Shown here: positions 56,931 to 64,000 of the stretch, piece after piece
Position numbering within the stretch: position 1 is the stretch's first letter
Layout of the letters: each line of letters opens with the position of its first letter
From: Rapana venosa
Lineage: Eukaryota > Mollusca > Gastropoda > Neogastropoda > Muricidae
Assembly: GCA_028751875.1 (NCBI GenBank)
Contig: CM054153.1
Location: 27,381,052-27,445,051 of the forward strand
Length of the DNA: 64,000 bases
Reading direction: 5' to 3'
Notes under the pieces: generated by a model
Told to the model about the DNA's origin: nothing
The model's database searches: none
The model's input: only the letters and a program-made list of their open reading frames with translations
Position numbers and translations under genes: made by a program

Positions 56931-57366
56931 CGGGGTGGGGATGGGGATAGCCTTGTGGTTATATAGCTTTGCGCTCCTGATCTGATGGCCGGGATCAAGC
57001 CACCACGGATTTACCTGCTTTAGGGAATTTTTCCCAGGCGTTAACATCAGTACGAACTCCACTCCCTTGAGAGTCATTTGGATGATACTATCAGCCAAGG
57101 CCCCGTGTGCGAATGCACGCAGAACATCTTCCTTACACGTTAAAATCCTGTTCCGCCTTTCGGAAGAATAGGCCAGTGCATATCGGTAGGAGCAGATAGC
57201 AAAATATATTATTTTTACAAACGCATGCACGCAGGTTTTGTGTTTAAATACCATCCCCGAAGTCGGAATGCGGCTACATGAATGGTGGGTAAAAACGGTC
57301 GCGCGCGCAAAATCTCACCATTGGTAAACAAAGGAGCTCTAGCCGAGGAACGAAACGAAACAAAAA
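56931..57366 (+). mobile_element. Family A2 SINE, module B tail, full length
   Basis: Head GGGATAGCCTTGTGGTTATA, then GGCGTTAACATCAGTACG, ATTTGGATGATACTATCAGC (degenerate central motif), TTCCGCCTTTCGGAAGAATA, and module B (CATCCCCGAAGTCGGAATGC, GGTGGGTAAAAACGGTCG, CTCTAGCCGAGGAAC). Confidence 0.9.
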
Positions 57367-57373
57367 CTATCAG

Positions 57374-57870
57374 GAAAGGAAACCATGCAGGTGACGTGCA
57401 TAATAACAACAACTAATGGTGGAAACGGGGGTGGGAATTTAACGCCACACCGGTCTCGCTCTTCACATGGCACTAGGACAAAGGGGAGCTGTACGAGAGG
57501 TAAACTTTGACAGGAAGAGGTGTTAGGATCGGCCTGTCTGCAGTAACGTGATCTTCGAGCTGGTGTGAACGTGGGGGCATAGCGAAAATCCCAGTAATCT
57601 GGATACAGTAGACAGAAAAGCAGCCAGGCCTTTCTTTACACAGAAATGACACCATTGTCTGCTTTCGATGGTTGACTGCACGATTTCTTTTCCGTTCCAG
57701 CCTTTTTTTTCCCTGCGCATACTCTTGACAACATTGGCTTAAAGCGGGTTTTTTCAATGTCTTCCTCTCCCCCCCCCCCCCCCCCCCCCTCTCCCCACCA
57801 ACTGGGATGCAGAAACATACAGTGAGGAGGAAACGTTAACAGTTTGGGGATACGAGAGGCATAGAACAAA
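57374..57870 (+). repeat. Paralogous block copy 2, single-unit form
   Basis: GTGGGAATTTAACGCCACAC, CTTCACATGGCACTAGGACA, AGCTGGTGTGAACGTGGG, one copy of the minisatellite unit (CAGGCCTTTCTTTACACAGA), a C run and CTGGGATGCAGAAACATACA. It matches 53531-54345 but has not expanded. Confidence 0.85.
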
Positions 57871-57936
57871 TGGATTTATTTTTTAGTCAGAAATGTACTT
57901 TGCTTCTGCAAAATACCTGCTCATGAGAGCGGAAGG

Positions 57937-58566
57937 ACAGACACAGATGGAGAAAAACACACAGATGGAGAAAAACACACAGATGGAGAAAAACACACAG
58001 ATGGAGAAAAACACACACACAGATCAAGAAAGCCACACACACACACACAGATAGACACACGCACACAAATGGAGGAAGATACAGATGAAGAAAGACACAC
58101 ACAGATAGACAAAGACACACACACAGATGGACAAAGACACACACACACAGATAGACAAAGACACACACAGATAGACAAAGATACACACAGATAGACAAAG
58201 ATACACACACATATAGACAAAGACACAGATGGAGAAACACACACAGATGAAGAAAGACACACAAATGTAGAAAGACACATACACAGATGGAGAAAGACAC
58301 ATACACAAATGGACAAAGACACATACACAGATGGGAAAAGACACATACACAAGAATGGACAAAGAACAACACACACACACACACAGACGGACAAACACAC
58401 ACACACATAGGGAGACAGACACACACACAGATGGAGAAAGACACACACATAAATGGAGAAAGACACACACATAGATGGAGAAAGACACACACAATGATGG
58501 ACAAAGACACACACAGATGGACAAAGACACACACAGATGGACAAAGACATACAGATGAATAAAGAC
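57937..58566. repeat. ~20-bp tandem array (ACACACAGATGGACAAAGAC)
   Basis: About 30 copies of a unit of 19-24 bp with a fixed GATGGA/GATAGA core and a variable AC run. Three minus-strand frames and one plus-strand frame are open because the unit lacks stops. Confidence 0.92.
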
Positions 58567-59810
58567 AGCACCAAACGTGAAAAAGTTGGGGCTGAGCACT
58601 GAAATGTTAGCAGTGACAAAGCTGTCGACAATATTCACCTCTCTGACGTTTTCTAGACCGACCAGACCTGGAAAGGATGGGTTACAGAAAGACACGTCCA
58701 GCAGTGCCAATAACGCCTCGTTAGTGAAAAGGTCAGACAGGAGCACTGTCAACAATACAGACAGGCAACGGACAGGCTGGGCAAGACGTGAAGAGGAGGA
58801 GACTGCGGGAGTGGGGGATGACAGGTGTTGTGTGAGTGGTTAGAATTTAATACTTCCGTCCCCTTCAAGGGTATGAAATGTCTTATTTTTGTTTTTTGCT
58901 GCTGCTTCAGTTTCTGTGACCTTCCTATCCTACTGTTTCCACGCTGCTCATTTCAGTCTCCTTGCAGTGTCCAGCCATACCCATATTCGTCATGTCACAA
59001 TCTCGGGATCAGAAGTCCAAGGAAGTTAAATGCCAATATCAGTGTTAACCCAAGGACGTTTCACGCATATTTGCCTACGGGTACATATATGATTTTTTTT
59101 AAAACCGCACTGTTGCACTCAGTTGAGACATTCTTTACAAATTTCTCTACATGTAACAAGTGGTTTGATTTAGGTGAAAGCTGCCATACTTAGAGACACG
59201 GTAAGTGAATGCTGAACGCTGAAGGTATCCGACAAAAAAAATGACACATCTGTCACGATTGTTCGCGTTTTAATCATGCTCAGACAAACGTAGGTACGGA
59301 AAGAAATAACTATACATATTGTAAATATTCTAGTGTGAAAAAGGGAAAAAACAATGCATCTATTTTATCCCAGTCTGTAAGAAAGACATGGGAAAAGAAA
59401 GCGCAGGGTTTTTTTCTTCTTCTTCATACAAGCATATATCTTGCTCTGCAAAATATAAAGTTTCTACAACATCGCAGTTAGAAGGGAGAAAATCAGCAAC
59501 AGCACGTCTCTATATGTATCCAAGCACGAAATGGGCTCAGTGAGACGATCATATATCATTTTTGACAAGTCAATCATTGTTGTGCTCCAATACGATTTGG
59601 TGTGTGTCGGCCAACATAATCCCTTGATGTAAAAGGAAATATTGACAGGTAGACAGGTTACATAGATCTCCTGGCTGTTGCCGCGTGCTCGCAGGGAAGA
59701 ATGCTATTCTTCGACAAACAAAAGAAATGCAAGCTAGACATGCCAGGCGATTAAGCTGCCTATTTTTTTAAATTCAAAACACTTGACGAGTAGGGGGGAG
59801 GGGAGGGGAG
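58567..59810. other. Unique sequence, no gene seen
   Basis: About 1.2 kb, repeat-poor. A plus-strand frame (58825-59193) has mixed composition but no recognisable domain. Confidence 0.45.
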
Positions 59811-60228
59811 GGGGGGGGGCATGATAGCCTAGTGGTTAGAGCGTTGAGTTCGTGATCTGATAGCCCAGGTTCAAACCCCCAAAGAGACGCCTGTTTGAGG
59901 TGATTTTTCCTCCCTGGGGTTAACATCAGTACCGACTCCACTCCATCAAAAGTCCTTCAGATGAGACTATATACTGAGGTCTCGTGTGCAAATACACGCA
60001 GAACATCTTCCGCATACGCTAAAACCTGCTCCGCTTTTTTGGAAGTGCTGTTAAGAACGAATGTGAAAAAATGTCTTTATAAAAAATAAAAATAAAAAGT
60101 GCATGGACACTGGAGACATGTTTAGACATCATCCCCGAAGTCGGAATTCAGCTACCTTAATGGTAGGCAAAAAAGGTCGTAAACGCCAAAATCTCATCAT
60201 TGGTAAACCTTGGAGCCGACGAACAAAA
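59811..60228 (+). mobile_element. Family A2 SINE, module B tail, full length
   Basis: Box A TAGCCTAGTGG, box B-like GGTTCAAACCC, GGGGTTAACATCAGTACC, CCTTCAGATGAGACTATATA (central motif), A-rich link, then module B (CATCCCCGAAGTCGGAATTC, AGCTACCTTAATGGTAGGCA) ending GGAGCCGACGAAC. Confidence 0.9.
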
Positions 60229-60459
60229 ACAAACAAACAACAACAACCGTATTGACCAAGCATCTGCTGACCAGATACCGGAGAAGAGGAAGTGGTGTGG
60301 TTTGAAAGCATTATTTTCGCCACTATGGCTCCTTTAGGGAAACAATATTTTTATGTATTCTGATCTTTTAATAACAAAATGTTACAAGATACACCTTCAA
60401 TTATACTCATGACATGGATTGCTGTTGGAAATTATTTTGTTTTCATGTGTCCTAGAGAG
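60229..60459. other. Unique spacer
   Basis: Nothing recognised. Confidence 0.4.

Positions 60460-61344
<885 letters not shown>

Positions 61345-61427
<83 letters not shown>
61345..61427. repeat. (GT)n microsatellite
   Basis: About 41 uninterrupted GT units. Confidence 0.95.
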
Positions 61428-61429
<2 letters not shown>

Positions 61430-61673
61430 CGTGAGAGACAATGTGCCTGTCAGTATTGTAATTGAGTTTCATGGGATGATTACAGTGTTTTTGACTTTAA
61501 CTTGACTTCCTGATCCTACTTCAAAGACCGAAGAGGGCTGGTGTACTCGGAGCATGTTAATGATTAACTATGACTTTCTTTCCTTAATGGTGATGGTGTT
61601 GGAGAAATTAGCGGAAAATGACCCTTTAAAAATGCTACTAGCAGTGTATTTTGATTGTTTACAGAAGAAGCTC
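61428..61673. other. Unique spacer
   Basis: Nothing recognised. Confidence 0.4.
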
Positions 61674-61994
61674 AACAATATGCACTGAATAAATCGTATG
61701 TACTACGTCAATTATATTATGCACTAAACCATATGCACTAAATCAATTATACGCAGCACTAAGACAATAATATGCACTAAGTCAATTATATGCACTAAAT
61801 CAATTGCATGTATTGTCAATAAAAATGCACTAAATCAATTACATACACTAAATCAATTATATGCACTAAGTCAATTATAAGCACAAAATATGCACTAAGT
61901 CAATTATATGCACTAAGTCAACTATATGTACTAAATCAATTATATGCACTAAATCAGTTATACACACTAAATCAATGATATGCATAAGTCAGTT
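61674..61994. repeat. ~17-bp tandem array (TATGCACTAAATCAATTA), left part
   Basis: About 16 imperfect copies of a 16-18 bp unit. It continues at 62783-62850 beyond the RTE insertion. Confidence 0.9.
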
Positions 61995-62782
61995 CTATCT
62001 ATCTATCTGTCCCGTAGTCTGACGACCGTGGGGGCACCCTCAAAGACTCAGCAACCAGTTCCCTCCATTCCTCTCTCTGTTCTGCCTTTATCAGGGTTTT
62101 GTTGAGTTCTAGGCCTGTCCATTCGCTGATGTTATCCTCCCAGCTCTTCCTTGGTCTGCCTCTTCTTCTTCCTCCTCGGACAGTGCCTTGTAAAACTGTC
62201 TTTGCAAGTCCTTTGGATCTTGTGACATGCCCATACCATTTAAGTTTACGCTTTTTCGCGATCGTTAGAAGGTTCTCATAGGGTCCAATGGTTTGCTGGA
62301 TTCTGTTATGCACGCTTTCGTTGCTTATGTGGTCTTTGTAGGAGATGCCAAGGAGTCTCCGAAAGCATCTCATCTCCACCGCCTGTACTCTTCTCTCCAA
62401 ATCTGCAGTCAGGGTTCATGATTCACAGGCATACAGAAATATGGATATGACAAGGGAGCGCATTAGTCTGATCTTGGAGATAAGTGAGATATTTTTATCT
62501 CTCCAGATGGTGTTTAGTTTTGACAAAGCTGTTATTGTCTGTGCAGTCCTGCATACTACTTCTGGCTTGGATCCCTGGTCTGATACAATGGCTCCCAGGT
62601 ACTTGAAGCTTTGAACTGTTTCCAGCTTCTGGTCATTAACCCTGATATCAGTGCTAATGCCGTTGGTGTTATTAGTCATCAGTTTGGTCTTCTCTGCACT
62701 GATTTCCATGCCGTATGCTTTGGAGGCCTTATTCAAGTGTTCTGTTAGGCTGGCAAGCTCTTTTTCTGATCCTGCTATTCCG
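61995..62782 (-). mobile_element. RTE-type LINE, 5-prime truncated, inserted in the tandem array
   Basis: A 788-bp minus-strand element. TAAGTCAGTT flanks it at 61985-61994 and 62783-62792; this is a 10-bp target duplication drawn from the array unit. The 3-prime end on the minus strand is a GATA microsatellite (AGATAGATAGATAGA), as is usual for RTE elements. 5-prime truncation leaves only the sequence after the reverse-transcriptase catalytic core. Confidence 0.92.
61999..62781 (-). pseudogene. RTE reverse transcriptase C-terminal region
   Basis: Single minus-strand frame from GIAGSEKELASL. It continues SAEKTKLMTN, FKYLGAIVSDQG, TIWRDKNISL, MRCFRRLLGISYKDHI, KLKWYGHVTRS, GGRRRGRPRKSWEDNI and EEWRELVAES. 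These are hallmark phrases of the RTE clade thumb and C-terminal region. The sequence starts a few residues after where the YADD motif would be, so the catalytic site is lost. One nonsense change (TGA at 62416-62418, where family members have W after CES) is the only break. That suggests a fairly recent insertion. Confidence 0.9.
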
Positions 62783-62850
62783 TAAGTCAGTTATAGCCAC
62801 TAAATCAATTACACACACTAAATCAATGATATGCCCTAAACCCTACCACA
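62783..62850. repeat. ~17-bp tandem array, right part
   Basis: TAAGTCAGTTATAGCCACTA, AATCAATTACACACACTAAA and so on. Resumes the array at 61674-61994. Confidence 0.88.
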
Positions 62851-63070
62851 TACACACAAAAACACACATACATACACACACACGGACACATGTACGCTCA
62901 CTACCTCACTCACTCACTCACTAATTCTCTGTCATGTTTTTGTCTGCAGGTAGGGGAGAGGAGGGGGGGGGGGGCGTGTACATGACAGTTTGGTGGGGTT
63001 TTCTTTTCAACTTCTCCATAAACTGAACAACTGAATATCGAGTCTTAAATGATAGTACGTGATCACTTCC
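62851..63070. other. Unique spacer with AC and G-rich patches
   Basis: Nothing recognised. Confidence 0.4.
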
Positions 63071-63205
63071 GAACAATACAGAGAGAGAGAAAAAAAAAAG
63101 GGGGGGGGGGTTACACAGAGAGAGAAACAGAGACAGACAGAGACAGACAGACAGACAGAGACAGACAGACAGACAGAGACAGACAGACAGACAGACAGAC
63201 TAGCT
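63071..63205. repeat. GA and GACA array
   Basis: GA, A and G runs, then GAGACAGACAGA units. Confidence 0.92.
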
Positions 63206-63440
63206 TATTTAAGAGTGTGACAGTCGCCTCTATGTTCTCAGAAGTAAACAACAACAAAAAGTATGACAAGATCAGTTAATGAAGCATCCTTCCCTGGCAA
63301 TCGCTAGATGTGAATTTTATTCAAACACTACGCCGTTTGAATTCTTGACAACCCCGAATCAACACACACAGAACCGTGCTTTTGCTTGTTCCACAGCAGA
63401 AGCACAATAGTATATAGTTTTAACTAAAAACCTTCAGGAT
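63206..63440. other. Unique spacer
   Basis: Nothing recognised. Confidence 0.4.
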
Positions 63441-63562
63441 ATGCCGAAGTCAGATGTCGCTGGACCTGACTTGTCAGGCGCTTAACGGCATCGTGACGCA
63501 TTTTCGCTCATATAATAACAGACAATAGTTGCTGTCTGAGCGTTCGACGTAGAAGAAGAAGA
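63441..63562 (+). repeat. Repeat E
   Basis: ATGCCGAAGTCAGATGTCGC, CCTGACTTGTCAGGCGCTTA, ACAATAGTTGCTGTCTGAGC, GTTCGACGTAGAAGAAGAAG. Inverted copy at 48957-49058 and a fragment at 30282-30315. The family is not recognised. Confidence 0.75.
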
Positions 63563-63714
63563 AAAGCTTCAGGGACCCAAGGCTGGTCAATCATCTGGTG
63601 AGTTCAGTTCAAGGGACAGCCCCCATGTCAAGGTCCAGTCTGCGCTACGTGGTAATTATCTAAGCCATAGGGTCAGGACTGGTGGGAGGTTTTCACACTC
63701 CATTCCCGACAGGC

Positions 63715-64000
63715 ACTATATAGCCGAGCGGTCAAGACAGTTCAACTTCAATCCCATGGATCCATGAAATCGTAGGTTCGAATCTCGACGGTGTCCGATG
63801 AATTAAGGGTAGGGATTTTTACGATCTCCCAGGTCGACTTAAAAAATGCAGACCTGCCAGTGCGTTGATTCCAAGCAGAAGATCAAGTATGCACGTTAAA
63901 GATCCCGTAATTCATGTCAGCGTTCGGTGGGTTACGGAAACACGAACAACTCAGCATACATCCCCGACGACGGAACGCGGCAACCTTCATGGTGCGCAAA
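63715..64000 (+). mobile_element. Third SINE family (type II tRNA-like head), cut by the window end
   Basis: Box A TAGCCGAGCGG (63721-63731) and box B GGTTCGAATCT (63775-63785), spaced as in a tRNA with a long variable arm (Leu or Ser type). The body has CACGTTAAAGATCCCGTAAT, TCATGTCAGCGTTCGGTGGG and TTACGGAAACACGAAC. The last 42 bases in the window (CATCCCCGACGACGGAACGC, GGCAACCTTCATGGTGCGCA) align with module B of the A2 SINEs. The 3-prime end lies outside the window. Confidence 0.85.

Noticed and set aside
57887..58755. Three overlapping minus-strand frames over 200 codons with C-V-F-L-H-L-C repeats
   Set aside because: All derive from one ~20-bp tandem repeat lacking stops; overlapping long frames in different phases argue against coding.

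Overview
This window looks like intergenic, repeat-saturated DNA from an invertebrate animal, most likely a marine mollusc (probably a gastropod). That assignment is inference: it rests on the very high load of (AC)n, (GA)n, (GACA)n and (GATA)n arrays, several tRNA-derived SINE families, an RTE-type LINE and other degenerate non-LTR retrotransposons. I find no host protein-coding gene, no tRNA or rRNA gene, and no CRISPR array. Almost all long open frames are microsatellites read in several frames, or SINE sequence.

Layout. 0-11 kb: microsatellites, one complete tRNA-derived SINE (family A, 1596-1938), and an inverted pair of a second SINE family (D, 4981-5402 and 5447-5817). 11.4-15.6 kb: a non-LTR retrotransposon with endonuclease, reverse transcriptase and C-terminal CCHC regions, disabled by about five frameshifts and a stop, and flanked by a 10-12 bp target-site duplication (TSD) in a CT microsatellite. 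16-24 kb: GA, AC and GATA arrays with SINE fragments. 24.7-32.8 kb: a tiny inverted RTE fragment, SINEs, a CpG-rich patch (28.42-28.59 kb), a 5S-rRNA/tRNA-like SINE nested inside a family A SINE (30.4-31.1 kb), and a LINE 3-prime end (31.8-32.2 kb). 32.9-41 kb: diverged copies of a unit made of GA tracts, a short unique block and long GAA tracts. 36.3-36.8 kb and 45.2-46.0 kb: 37-bp and 45-bp minisatellites. 48-60 kb: five A2-type SINEs (A head, module B tail), most or all of them carrying the tRNA-like head, and a paralogous pair (53.5-54.1 and 57.4-57.9 kb) in which a 50-bp unit is present about 8 times in one copy and once in the other. 61.7-62.85 kb: a 17-bp array split by a 5-prime-truncated RTE element. 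The window ends inside a third SINE family.

The main result is how the SINEs are built. Three tRNA-like heads, one shared central motif (TTCGGATGAGAC / AAACCGAGGTCC) and three alternative 3-prime tails are combined in different ways. Tail 3 also ends a LINE fragment in this same window, which points to that LINE type as the machinery that copied the tail-3 SINEs. Tail module B occurs after two different heads and in copies where no head can be seen. These are hand alignments; database and alignment searches would be needed to name the families.
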